Below are positions 1-10,703 of a stretch of DNA of 64,000 nt, piece after piece (position 1 is the first letter of the stretch; every line of letters starts with the position of its first letter). The notes under the pieces were generated by a model. It was not told the origin of the DNA. It searched no databases and saw only the letters and a list, made by a program, of their open reading frames with translations. Made by a program: the position numbers and the translations under genes. This DNA comes from Bryum argenteum (lineage: Eukaryota > Streptophyta > Bryopsida > Bryales > Bryaceae), in assembly GCA_037043015.1 (NCBI GenBank), contig CM073325.1, positions 20,997,001-21,061,000 of the forward strand, read 5' to 3'.

Positions 1-692
1 AAGAGGAGGCGAAGAAGAAGGAAGGTGGGTATCTCATGTTTCTGTACACGTCTTTTTGACCCTGTATAGGTACCCCAGTTTTCTGATGAGTCGGTATATG
101 GGTGTTTGCAGAGGAGGAGCGCAAACGAAAGGAAGAAGCAGAGCGTCGTGCGAAGTTGGAGGAAATGGCGGCCAAGCAACGGCAGGCAGAGATTGCAGCA
201 GAGGAAAGGGAGAAGCGCGAGAGGGAAGAGGCGTTACGAGCAAGGCTTGACGACAAGCCTGGGAAGTTCATTCCACCTTCACTTCGGAAGAGGATGGAGA
301 ACGGGGAGGATGTTCGTCGTGATGATCGGCGGGACAGTCGACCACCGATGGAGGAACGGCGTCCTCTGTTCGGCAGGCCAGTCCCGGTCGCGTCTCGGGA
401 GACAGACAGGCATGTGGACGGAGAAGGGGACGCGCCTCCTGCTCCTGCTCCATCGTCGAACCGGTATCAGCCACCTCGTGCTCGGCAACCGGACTCAGAC
501 GGTCCGCCGGTGGGAGCGTACCAGCCTCCCGTGCGACGTACATACGATGCTCCAGGTGCCCGCGGGGATGCGTACGAGCCTCCTCGATCTGGAGCTTATG
601 CTCCACCGGGTCGCCCCGGAAGCAGGCCCCTTGGACAGCGTCCTGGTGAGCGGCCTGCCGAAGACCGTCCTGAGCGTCGGGACCGTTGGTAG
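1..692 (+). CDS. TIF3A1: eIF3 subunit a, C-terminal end of a second gene copy (5' part off the left edge)
   Basis: The last two exons of a eukaryotic translation initiation factor 3 subunit a gene are present: positions 1-24 are the end of the penultimate exon, a GT..AG intron runs 25-111, and the last exon is 112-692, ending in TAG. The peptide is a Lys/Glu/Arg-rich charged helix followed by a Pro/Arg/Tyr-rich tail (193 codons in the last exon, closing with RRDRW). It is nearly identical to the last exon of the complete gene at 47715-53399 on the other strand, with a few substitutions (for example AAKQR against SAKQR) and a different short stretch near the end. The intron is homologous too but has diverged more than the exons, and the frame is open, which suggests a coding copy rather than a dead fragment. 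eIF3a is the scaffold subunit of eIF3 on the 40S ribosome. Whether the upstream exons exist cannot be seen here. Confidence 0.85.
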
Positions 693-910
693 GAAATTTT
701 GACAGGGGTTGCTATAGAGCGCAATAGGCTAACCAGCGGGAACTGTAGGATATTGTCTCTGTCTTTTTTTCCCCTCTTTTCGTACTTGTGTGCAGATTGT
801 TCTAGCCTGGAAGCATCAGTGCTTGAGCGGAGCCAACAGGCTCTTCTCCGTCTTGGTCAGATACCATCATTTGTCACATGGATGTGAGTTCTGTCAATCT
901 TGGTTCAAGT
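693..910 (+). other. 3' flank of the left eIF3a copy, homologous to the 3' flank of the other copy
   Basis: Sequence after the stop codon still matches the reverse complement of 47500-47714 in blocks (for example TTGCTATAGAGCGCAATAGG directly after the stop, and a TTCAGATA segment near 856). The duplication therefore includes the 3' UTR region and is not a retro-copied cDNA, in agreement with the retained intron. Confidence 0.6.
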
Positions 911-1195
911 ATTGAGGTTCACACGAACTCTGTGTGCTTCTAACTTTTATATGTAAGGTTTATTTATTCTTTTTCAAGTCAATTGTCGAACTTTGTTCTT
1001 ACTCTACGGGATGTCTTGTAACTATGTGCATCATTTGGTTTCCTGGGTTCATGTTGTAAACGTATGGAGTTCGTTTCTCTCGATCATGCATTTTTATTCA
1101 GATGCGGTTATTTTTTAGTCTACGGATAGACATTATCATTAACGTTGTAGGAGCATAAGGGGATATGTTGCTGATTGGCTCAAATTATGGGAAGC

Positions 1196-1249
1196 ATCAA
1201 AGCACCATGGGCATTCAAGTTGCAAATTACATGCCCATGGTGCTTTGAT
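1196..1249. repeat. Short perfect hairpin, 19-bp arms
   Basis: Arm ATCAAAGCACCATGGGCAT at 1196-1214 is the exact reverse complement of 1231-1249, separated by a 16-nt loop. No coding frame explains it. It could be a MITE remnant or a small-RNA hairpin. Confidence 0.8.
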
Positions 1250-1346
1250 CAATGTTTCTTGTAATAAAATTGTGCAAGGGTCACTTTTGTCAAAGGGATA
1301 TCCCACATGAAAGTTTCTTGAAAAATTTACATTCAAAAGTCTTAAA

Positions 1347-1438
1347 GAAACACCCTACATGAAAAAATTCATCAAATTCACCTTGAGAAGAAGAAACACC
1401 TCACATGAAAAATTCATCAAATTCACCTTGAGAAGAAG
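1347..1438. repeat. Tandem duplication of a ~45-bp unit
   Basis: Two adjacent copies of a unit containing AAACACC, CACATGAAAAATTCATC and AAATTCACCTTGAGAAGA, with a few differences. Non-coding. Confidence 0.75.
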
Positions 1439-1749
1439 ATAGAGAAAGACGATGTGAGAGATTTCACAAATGATGCACTAGAAAATATTACTAGATCATG
1501 AGGGTGAAAACTATAGTGCTCTTGTTGCAATTAAATCATTCTAAACTAATTTACCAATTTGTGTTTTTGGAATGGCACTAATCTCATATTAAGGTTGAAA
1601 CACCCATACCCGAATAGGCACCCATAACCAACCCGTAGAGTATGCCAAATCACACACATAAAACTTTCACACCATTCACACTAATGAGCCATTCTACTTA
1701 GGTTTGTGATTGTATTTTTCCTAAATGAGTATTACATCAATTGGTTAAA

Positions 1750-1805
1750 AAAAATATGAAAAATATGAAAAATATGAAAAATATGAAAAATATGAAAAAT
1801 ATGTA
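1750..1805. repeat. 9-bp tandem repeat (AAATATGAA)n
   Basis: About six copies of a 9-bp AT-rich unit. The rest of 910-1975 shows no coding signal. Confidence 0.85.
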
Positions 1806-1978
1806 AAAGTAAATTTAAAATATGGGTTTCTTTGTTATCAGTTTTTCAATAATCATTGTAATTACATATTGGAGTGAACATAAAAATTGAAGTTGCATTG
1901 CTCATAACATTCATTTCTTTGTTGAGGAAAAATCACCCTCCATTTATACACCTCACCTTTTGGTGGGAACCCTCATAA

Positions 1979-2962
1979 CCCCTAAATGTCCTTGGTGTTG
2001 AAAAACAACATTTTGGATGAAGGGCAAAACTTTGAAAAGCCATAAGTTCTTCACCCTGACTCCGCTCCGAACAAAATCACTTGCGTTGAGTCATAAACAA
2101 ATCTGGTTCGTGTGGTAAAAACTGCAGATCCAAATAGTAAACTATGAAACAATGGCATGCATCTTAGTGAAGGTAGCTTTTGTTTTTGGTTTTTTCAAAA
2201 ATTTGGCATGTATTACCATTGCAAGTCAATTATGTGGTATCAAAGACATATTTTCATGAATTTTTATTACACAATCCGGATAACTTTGGAATTGGATTTG
2301 CAACGATGTATCGACAATTAAATAAGTGGAAAAATGGATAATTTTTGAAGAGCTATATTTCCTTCATCCACAAGTAGATTCTGAATTTCTTTTTTGGGAT
2401 TGATTCAAATTGTAGTATACTTTTAGTAGTAGAAACCTTGACCCGATCAAAGATATACTCAAGAGAAGGCATGTATTTGAGTGCAAGGTGTCTAGTTCTT
2501 AACTATTATTCCTTTGTAAATTTTGGGCAGTTTTCACCATTGCAAAGCTACTATTTGAGACAAGAAAATTGATTGAGGAATATCATTTTGGTACAATAGT
2601 CTTTGAAATGAAGATGGACACCTCTCTAGTCACTGTTTGTTTGTTTGTTTGTTTGTTTTCTTATATTTTTTTATTTTTAATTTATTTTTTTTAATTTATT
2701 TTTATTGCAAGTTCCATGTTGGTAGTATTTTCACTTCAAAGTGAAAATGATGGTATTTGTAGCTTGTTTTGCGCACTAAAACAATATGATATTGCAGTCC
2801 ATAAGATCCCATGAGTCAACTTTTGGTCTACATGATATATACTAAGTCTATTATAAGTTAAGATCTGAATAGCTTATCTTTATTTTCATCTATGACAATT
2901 TTTTGAAACAAAGTTTTTGACTAAAAATACCCCAAGGACGTATATTGAAGGGTCGGTTTTAG
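1979..2962 (+). mobile_element. Decayed ~980-bp non-autonomous element, same family as 44874-45850
   Basis: The segment starts CCCCTAAATGTCC and carries the family's internal landmarks in order: a GACATTTTGGATG-like block, a block around AAGCCATAAGTTCTTC, a CAAAATCACTTG block, then TTACCATTGCAAG. It ends near an inverted CCAAGGAC (2935-2942). Its length matches the better-preserved copy at 44874. The flanking TTAA seen at other copies is eroded here (ATAA on the left). No ORF is present. A (GTTT)n run lies at 2634-2658. Confidence 0.5.
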
Positions 2963-3114
2963 GTTTCTCGACCTTAGTTCTTGGTACTTGACCTTATTTG
3001 ATATTTGAGGCCACTCATCGAGAAGACTTCATATGGGCTTCCCGTCTTGGAACATTGAGGGTTGATAACTATAGCCCGTGCATTCATGAATGGTTTACTT
3101 GATAATAGGAATGA

Positions 3115-3215
3115 GAAGATGGGTCCCTGTAGAGGAGTTGGTATTGATAGGGCAGGAGCACGGCCTCAGGCGAATAGAGCCGGGGGTTAGATTCCCATCC
3201 AGACGAGATTAGGGC
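3115..3215 (+). other. Possible tRNA-like or SINE-head remnant
   Basis: The stretch has a weak box B-like block (GGGTTAGATTCCC at 3184-3196) about 50 nt after a GG-rich TTGGTATTGATAGGGCAGG block that may be a box A. The opposite-strand reading WESNPR is typical of translated tRNA-like box B DNA. No cloverleaf or terminator is convincing, so this is only a hint. Confidence 0.25.
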
Positions 3216-4093
3216 GCAGTACCAAGAGGCACCAGAATCTGAAAAAGCCCGCGAGAACAGGCTCCGACGTGGCGGACATCGTGGCAGTGACCACTCCGAT
3301 AGGGTCCTGTTTACACGGCGCATGCGGCCACCATACGCACGCGGATAAGTCACTCACTCTCCTTTCGCTCACCATCGAAATACTTTTGCTGCAGCAGTAG
3401 CAGCAGCAGCAGGTCAGGATTAAAGTGGCCATGGCGCACGCCCCCTCGTAAGCACCTGTACAAACGCATACTCATCATGGTCAGTATGCGCCTCCTACTC
3501 ACCTTCCTTTTCTCCCATCCAGAATGTGCCTGTCTCTCAACATTGGCCGTGTCCCAATTCAGCCCCCGACCAGTGCATTTCCCTTGCCTTGAGCTCCAAA
3601 TCTCTCCTGAGGCACACAGAATGTGAATAGGAATGCGCGAACTCCAGTGCTGACGCTTGCTGGAATAGAATCTGAGAATGAGTTTGTGGGCGGAAATTTC
3701 TGATACTCTTGGGGAGAGGGGGTTGGTGAGAGTCGCATTTCTGTTTTGGGGTTTCTGCCTCATGTCTGATATGATTGTTGCATGTGGGCGAGCAGTGGGT
3801 GCGAGTATTTTAGGTTTTCTCACTGCTGCCTTTCACGCACCTCGTTTGTGAGATGGGTTGTGCGACAATGCGAGGATCCACGTCCATACGGAGATTCAAT
3901 TTCGTTGGAATCTTAGTTTCCTGTGTTAATGGATACCTTCAAGTTTTTCATTTTGCTTTGTTATGCTGCAGCTGAAGATCAGGAAGCGTGGAAGGATCGA
4001 AGAATGAGCATGTAGAGACGGATTCGAAATGGCCTAGTAGGCAGGCCGTGAGGATAAAGACGTAGTGGCGTGAGGGCAAACAGAAGCGCAACA
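3216..4093 (+). promoter_or_regulatory. Upstream / 5' UTR region of the plastid phosphate transporter
   Basis: A GC-richer stretch after AT-rich intergenic DNA, including a CAG-rich run at 3391-3411, leading up to the ATG at 4094. No plausible gene is seen on either strand; the open frames here lack any recognisable domain. I found no exact GNATATNC (PHR1-type) site by eye. The transcription start is not determinable. Confidence 0.3.
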
Positions 4094-6072
4094 ATGGGAA
4101 GCATAACGAGGTTGGCACAAGGGATCGTTCCGCTTGAGAAGCTTGTCCACGCCCCACATTTGCGTCTTCACAGCTCCCGAGTGTTGTGCTTGGAAAGAAA
4201 AAAGAGCATCTCGTGCAATGTATCAATTCGCGGCAAGCCCGAGCTTCAGTGGCGCTCCGGCCGAGCCAGCGTGGGATGCAGGGCAGCCGCCGCAGACGCA
4301 GCAGGGGCGGGGAGTGAGAAGGAAGTGGCGGTGAAGAATGGCGGAATGAAAGGGATGGCGGAAGCTTTTGACATTTCCCCTCGCACTGCATTCGGCATCA
4401 CAGCTGCCATCGCCATGGCCGCGCTGGTGTTGCCGATGTACATGCCCTCCTCAGGAATAGGAACGTCGCTGAAAGTGCGAGGGTTGCACTACTTGACACT
4501 GCTGCTCGGATTCTACATGGCCTGGAACATTGGCGCCAACGACGTCGCCAATGCTATGGGCACGTCTGTCGGCTCCGGTGCCTTGACGTTACGCCAGGCC
4601 GTCATGACTGCTGCAGTCTTGGAATTCGCAGGCGCCTTCATGGTTGGATCGCATGTCAGCCATACCATGCAATCTGGTATTCTTACTGCCAAGGTCTTCG
4701 CTGGCAGAGAAACCCTGTTGTTTTGTGGAATGCTCTCCTCGCTGGGAGCCGCTGGCACTTGGCTTCAGGTAGGCACAAAATCATCTCAAAGTCTCTGTAA
4801 CGCCAATGCGTTCCCAAGCAATGACCATTTAGCTTGCTGAACAGGAGAGAGCTCCCAGAGACCATGCGTATGAGATTTGTAGGATGCTTCAATTTGGTCA
4901 AGCGGACTAGATATAGTAGTGCTAGAGTTGATCGTGTCATTGGTTTTTCTATCATTTATGTGAGTTTGCGTTATGAATCTAGATCAGGCAGGAGATGACT
5001 GTGGTATCATGCAGGTCGCTTCTTATTTTGGGTGGCCAGTGTCAACCACACACTGCATCATCGGGGCAATGGTGGGCTTTGGCCTGGTCTACGGCGGAGT
5101 GGGAGCAGTTTACTGGAAGTCTCTCTTCCGAGTTGTGTCATCATGGGTTGTGTCGCCACTGCTTGGTGCGTTCGTGTCGTTCCTAGTCTACAAGTGCATT
5201 CGAAGGGTAAGTACGTCTAACATACAGTCATTGCCAATCACGTTACAATGGGTCTTTTTCTGAGCGGGTGATCATTGCAGTTTGTGTACCGGGCGCCGAA
5301 CCCAGGACAAGCAGCAGCGACAGCAGCGCCGTTGGCAGTATTCGTGGGCGTGGCGGCCCTATCATTCACGGTGTTTCCGACAACAGGCGGAGTGGTAGAA
5401 GCGGGGGCGAAAGCCGCAGGACTGGGCTTGTTAGGAGCGGTGATTATCAACCTGGTGATTCGGCGGCAGCTAGGGGAGTTGCTGGGAGAGTACTGTGAGT
5501 TACCACCGGACGAGGAGCACGAGCCGCACGGGAGGGACGAGGGTCCCAAGGGCACGCAGCTGAAGATCGTGTACAGCGTCTTTGGCTACCTGCAAGTGCT
5601 GTCGGCGTGCTTCATGTCGTTCGCCCACGGCGCCAACGACGTGGCCAACGCCATCGGACCCATCTCCGCAGCACTGTCCATCTTGCAAGGCTCGAGTGTG
5701 GCAGGAATGCCAACGGATGTGCTGGCGTGGGGAGGGTTCGGGATCGTGGCGGGACTGCTGGTGTGGGGATACAGGGTGATTGCCACCATTGGCAAGAAGA
5801 TCACGGAGCTGACGCCCACTCGAGGCTTCGCTGCAGAGTTCGCGGCAGCAACAGTGGTGGTGCTGGCATCTCGTATGGGGTTGCCGATCAGCGCCACTCA
5901 TACGCTGGTGGGGGCCGTGATGGGCATTGGCTTTGCTCGCGGCCTCAACAGCGTGCGAGGAAACGTGGTCCGCGGCATCGTGGCGTCGTGGATGGTCACC
6001 ATCCCTGTGGGCGCCGCGTTGTCGGTGATCTACACCTTCATCTTCATCAGGCTCATCCCGTCTTTGGTGTGA
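4094..6072 (+). CDS. PHT2-1: Plastid low-affinity inorganic phosphate transporter (PHT2;1-like)
   Basis: Three exons, 4094-4768, 5015-5206 and 5281-6072, all GT..AG and phase 0, give 552 aa, close to Arabidopsis PHT2;1. The first ~95 residues are basic, Ser-rich and poorly conserved, as expected of a chloroplast transit peptide. The membrane part has the duplicated PiT-family signature: [10 protein letters not shown] from residue 147 and [11 protein letters not shown] from residue 406, each followed by several hydrophobic helices, with VSTTHC and ISATHT motifs in the repeated halves. A hydrophilic loop ([13 protein letters not shown]) separates the halves. The family imports phosphate across the inner plastid envelope, coupled to H+ or Na+ (known of the family). 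The ATG at 4094 follows in-frame non-ATG codons back to a stop. Two introns in conserved places support an intact gene. No frameshift is seen. Confidence 0.93.
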
Positions 6073-7479
6073 ATGGAAGGATGACCCGAGCCTTGTCAGT
6101 CATTGAGTTTCTCAATTATGGTTCTACTTTTAACAGGGACCATTGTCCTCTATTGAGTTTTTGCAGTATTTTGGGCTCAACTTTTTTGTTGGGTGCAATT
6201 CTAGGCTATGAGAAATCTAATTCCCACGTGCCAGTTATGAATAAAAAACCTCACTTTTCTAAACAACAGCAGTTTTCTCATCTGGAATTCTGTGAAGTCT
6301 GTGATGTTTCTAAATGTAAATCTACGAGGTGTATGTAAATCTACGAGGTGTACGATGTATCTAAATGTAGATATATTTTGAACTATACGAAGTTACCATA
6401 TTTTTGGAAAAGGTCAATTGAAACTTTGCGTGGGATATACATAGTAATTGGGATCAAATACTCATCAATAAACATCAAGAGATATCGAGAAAATCGTAGG
6501 CAGCTTGTATTTTGTGACAAGGAAAGTTTTTGCGACATCTTCAAACGTCTGTAACCATAAATATCATAAATATAGGATTTGCAATTGTAGTTGTTTGTCT
6601 TATCATTGAGTTTCTTGTACACATGTAGTGGTTTGGAAGGACTTCTAATTGTTGGGGGTAGACACGTACATCAAACATCAATGAGGTATTTATAGACCTC
6701 AAGTGATAAATCATACCCCAAGGGCTTGAGTGCACCCAACCAATGAGTTTTTTATGCCCATTGTAGGCTTTATTTTCATTTCACTACACAATTGTTGTGT
6801 AACCTACACATTTCATTTCTACGACCACAATGGGAAGATTTCACCATTTCCATGCAAAGAATGTAAGATAAACTCCCAAGGATTTGTTAAGCGTCACGAA
6901 CTGCTTAGTAGTAGCCCCATCAAAGCTGGAAATATTTCAAAATTTCCATCTCCAATTTCCAATGTACTCAAGATGTATGTTTTAGACAAAATGGTTCTCT
7001 TACCTCTACAAATTCCACTTCCAAAATTTATATATTATCCAACATAGATACAAAGTTCACGATTTCGATTTCAATTCGTTCAGATCTCTACACACACTAA
7101 ACATGTACTAAAATTGAATCCCTTGGCCGCCCCCCAATGAGCTTGCCAATATGAAATTTATTGACTTGCTCTGCTCTCTAACTAAGTAGAACCTTTAATT
7201 TGACTAATTCTATTATTTACCAGGTGCTTTCCATGTTCATCATTGCATCTTATTTGTAACCACTTTACTCCATTTTTCTTGATAGAATGTATAAACATGT
7301 AGATAAGTAACATTGGAAGCATGTACTTTCAAAGTTCATTATTCAAACAATGAACAATATCATTGAGCTTCACCCAAAAGATAAAGAATATAAATGAGGC
7401 TAATTATCATCAAATGAAGAAAGAATATTCCTTGTATGTCTTTTATAAGCTCAAATATTGTAGACTCAAGTTTATTGTA
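6073..7479. other. Intergenic DNA between convergent genes
   Basis: The 3' UTRs of the phosphate transporter (+) and the EF-hand gene (-) must lie here. The DNA is AT-rich. A perfect 18-bp tandem duplication (GTAAATCTACGAGGTGTA) lies at about 6317-6352. The open frames at 6348-7047 have no recognisable composition or domain. Confidence 0.6.
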
Positions 7480-10400
7480 TCATCCCATTTTACACATTCC
7501 ATTTGCGGAGTACATGCTAGGCGGAGCACACATTGCAGCTTGAACGCACATGGGTTGATTGCACATTGGTTGCACACACATGGGATTCATGATGGAATCG
7601 GTCATAAGCGAGCGTTCACTTGAAAAGAAATGAAGAAATGCCTCCCATGTTACGGCTCCACAACCTTCACTATCTATTCGATTGAATACTCCTTCAAATG
7701 ATTCTCGCCGTCCATCTTTTTGCTTTGCTCGCGATAATTGCATGAACGCCGCAATCTACGTACAACCAATACATAATATCACATCGAATGATTAGATTAT
7801 TTTGGAAAGATGTTTTTGATTCAATTAAAGTAAAAACATTAAAATTGATAGAATGTACTCGTATACAACCATTCCGATCTAAGGCTATTGCCCTCTGGAA
7901 GTACCATAATTTATTGATAAATATTTTGATTCATAAGTTTTATTCATCTAAAAATATACACTTAAATATGTAATGAAAACTTATTAAATATATCTAAAGT
8001 TTTTATTACATATTGATTTTCATAGAATCAATATGTAATGGCAATTTTCATCTTATCAGTATTTTGTTGTTCACTTTTGTGTGTAAAAAAACTTTTATCA
8101 TAATTATAACTTGAGAATAGAAATTCTCATAGTATGAAATTTGATAACTTACATCTTTGTCGCGCTTCATTGCAGACATAAGTTGTTGTTTGCTTATTGT
8201 ACTGGTAAGACATATCATGTAAAGTATAAGATCTAAATATTGTGGTCCATAAAAACGGTACTAGTACGGCAATTACAAGTAATTAGTGATTTATATGAGT
8301 AATGTTGTCATGGTGAAATGGAAGAGAGATACCCACCCTATTTTGTCTTGATCAATTCGGTTGAACATTTCAAGCAAACGTTGATATTCTTTAACGGAAA
8401 GGCCAGCGGCTGCAGCAAGAGTGTGAATATATGCCACGTCTTTGGCTTGCTTACTAGCCCTCTTGACTGCAACAAATGCCGCACTTAGTTGTTCCAGTGC
8501 TCTGCGTCAACAATACCATTGCTTTTGTACGATAGACTAAGTCCTTACGATTTTTTCCTTAAATATACAATGTCATATGCTCATTGATCTCTAGTGCTAT
8601 TCAAAAGAATAGAAACTACTAGAATTTGACCCCATTTGTTACATTTGTCTTTTCTTCAAAGTCACGTTTGGGGAGTTTAAATACGTTTTAAAACATTTAA
8701 AAAAAAAAAACGTAGCTTGTGAAACTACATTGTAGCACAAACGTGGCTACTCCCCGAACGTGGCTTTTATGTAAAGACAAACGTAGCAAATGGGGTCAAA
8801 TTCTAGTAGTGAGATGATCAGCTTGAGGAACATGTAAGAGGATTGATATAATTAGACCAAATATGTCAACTAACACATAAAGAATGTGCATTAATCCTTT
8901 TCCGCTGGCACAGACTTTGATAGGGCCTCAAATGTTCAGTACTTCGACCCTATTAAAGGGCCTTCCTCGCGGTAAAGGGTTAATGTATGAATGGTAGAAT
9001 GGAATGTTCAAGTTGTGAGGTACTAACTTGGCATGATAAAAGACTGCGCTGTGAAGGTATTGCTCCACTAATTGCTGCATGAAACAAACATTTCATTCCA
9101 ATGGAGTCATTCATGAACTATCATAAAAAAATTTACGCAAAAGAAAGTGTAATATATAGAAAGGTGTGGAAGGAAAGTACAGTGTAAGGTTCAAACGGAT
9201 CGCCCATGTCACCAGGCCAACGAGGTTGCCACCCATCGGACATGGCCTTAGTTACGACAGGTTTGTCGCACGACCCCGCGGAGTTCACCGCTCGCCGTTG
9301 TTGAGGTATGACGCAACTAATACACACATCTGGTGCCTTGATCACCCCTTTTGCTCCAAACAACAAGTGAGACGCATCCAATGCGGCTCGATTCCGCTCC
9401 GCCATGAATGAGTGCATCTCTTCCACTGCCATCAAGCTCTCCGCTGCTCCGAGAAGGCTTGCAATCTGTTCCTCTGCAACAATGATGCCCCATTTAACTA
9501 GAAGTCTAGAACTAGACTTTCAAAATATTCTAAATTACCCTGCCTCTCTGAACCCAATAATCTCAGTACAACATGGTTGTCTTATCAGACAAAATTCCTA
9601 TTTCTTTGTCAGACACAATTTAGATGAGATGTACATCTAAGACATCTTCAATGTATCTAATGTACATCTCATCTAAATTGTGTCTGACATATGAATTGGA
9701 ATTTTGTTTGATAAGACAACATTGCTGTACAACGGAAACTTCATCATCAAAAACAAGAGCTTCTATCTTTCAAGACTGCAAATTGATTCTAAGTTTTGTA
9801 AGAATTTAACTCATTGAAGATTCATTATTGACACTACAACACATTTGAGGTTTTTATGACTATGGGTGTAATCATATTTTTCAGAGCAACTAAGAGTAAA
9901 TGACTGATTGTCATCTCATAGCCATGTTTTGACTCGGTTTGTAATCACATTCGCAAATGAGCTAATGCTTGCATGGTGGAAGTGCGAGGCTTACGAGTGC
10001 ATTGGAAAGTGTCCGGATCGATCCCACAATTTTGCACTGCCATGAAACTTTGCTCCAAGCGTGCGCAATTTTGTATAGCTGTGGACAAATCTGCATCTTT
10101 CTTCTTCATCCCTGACATCCATGCCCCCCATGAGAGCAGCTAATAAGACCTCCCATAAGAGAAACTAATAAACCATCCAAACAAGAAACTCACATGAGTG
10201 GCAAGAAATACATTTCAATTGATTAGATAGATAGATAGAAACTCCGGTCCCTTTCTAAGGGGCCGGCGTGAATGAAGTGTCCGTTCGTAATGCTAATATC
10301 CCGATAGCCACTTTCAATTGATTACTTTTAACCTCATCGTCAAAACCGAACAAAAGAGGAGTAATCATGATGATCTAGAGTAGAAGTAACTTAAGGAGGG

Positions 10401-10703
10401 GGCTTTGTTGTTAGTGAGACTAAGTAGTTCTATAGTTGAGAATTGACGAACAAAATTATAATGAAGATGATTTCATGTCAAGATGACAGTTGTGATGTAG
10501 CCAGTTCTATACAAGTGAGGTATACAAAGAGCTATTTTCAAAGCAACAACTCTTGATGTTAGAAAATAGAATAGAATGCAAGTTAGTGATGGAATTGTTT
10601 CTAGAAATGAGAAGTAGAGAAAATAGATGTAAATTGGTTCAGGTCATAACTAGTAACTTCTTTTGCCCACGAGCGAAGAGAGTCGCGCAACGTATTCACG
10701 CAT
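7480..10703 (-). CDS. EF-hand protein with Met/Cys/Pro-rich tail, multi-exon, family not recognised
   Basis: I assembled this gene from short exons on the minus strand: 10658-10703, 9995-10111, 9181-9473, 9028-9074, 8337-8501, 8153-8201 and 7480-7755. All introns are GT..AG and phases join exactly, giving 331 codons including the stop. The start is uncertain: ATG at 10703 is the best one, but the frame is open further upstream and an earlier exon is possible. The N-terminal two thirds are helical with no recognised domain. Two EF-hand-like units follow: FNRIDQDKIGTISKQQ, whose loop is split by the 8202-8336 intron, and FNRIDSEGCGAVTWEAF. Both loops keep D1 and G6 but lack some calcium ligands, so calcium binding is doubtful. 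The last ~35 residues repeat PMCVQPMCNQPMCVQ and stay rich in Met and Cys, which could bind soft metals (inference). Introns hold TE insertions at 8614-8811, 8895-8979, 9572-9724 and 10226-10311. Confidence 0.7.
8614..8811. mobile_element. CACTA-type MITE with 3-bp target duplication
   Basis: Inverted repeats of about 60 bp: 8615-8673 matches the complement of 8752-8810 with few differences. The right terminus reads CACTACTAGAATTTGACCCC inward; the left has A for the first C. The flanks are AGA at 8611-8613 and AGA at 8812-8814, the 3-bp duplication typical of CACTA (En/Spm) elements. It is 198 bp, non-coding, and lies within an intron of the EF-hand gene. Confidence 0.8.
8895..8979. mobile_element. 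85-bp TTAA-flanked miniature element
   Basis: Flanked by TTAA at 8891-8894 and 8980-8983. The termini TCCTTTTCCGC and (inverted) CCCTTTACCGC match at 9 of 11 positions. It resembles the other TTAA-bounded elements in the window (53929, 44874, 45855, 55963) but is much shorter. Confidence 0.5.
9572..9724. mobile_element. hAT-like MITE, near-perfect hairpin
   Basis: The two halves are inverted copies of about 65 bp, with termini CATGGTTGTCTTATCAGACA and (inverted) CAATGTTGTCTTATCAAACA. The flanks are CAGTACAA (9564-9571) and CTGTACAA (9725-9732), an 8-bp duplication with one mismatch as expected for hAT. It has no coding capacity and sits in an intron of the EF-hand gene. Confidence 0.7.
10226..10311 (-). 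mobile_element. 5'-truncated SINE copy with target-site duplication
   Basis: The complement of this segment matches the 3' end of the full SINE at 16997-17366, including its TATC tail (read here as GATA repeats at 10225-10238). It is flanked by a perfect 13-bp direct repeat TTTCAATTGATTA at 10213-10225 and 10312-10324. 5' truncation with a target duplication is the signature of LINE-type target-primed reverse transcription. It lies in an intron of the EF-hand gene. Confidence 0.85.

Noticed and set aside
3350..3823. 157-codon minus-strand frame upstream of the phosphate transporter
   Set aside because: Composition is not protein-like, it ends in a CAG-repeat-derived Leu run, and it overlaps the expected promoter/5' UTR.
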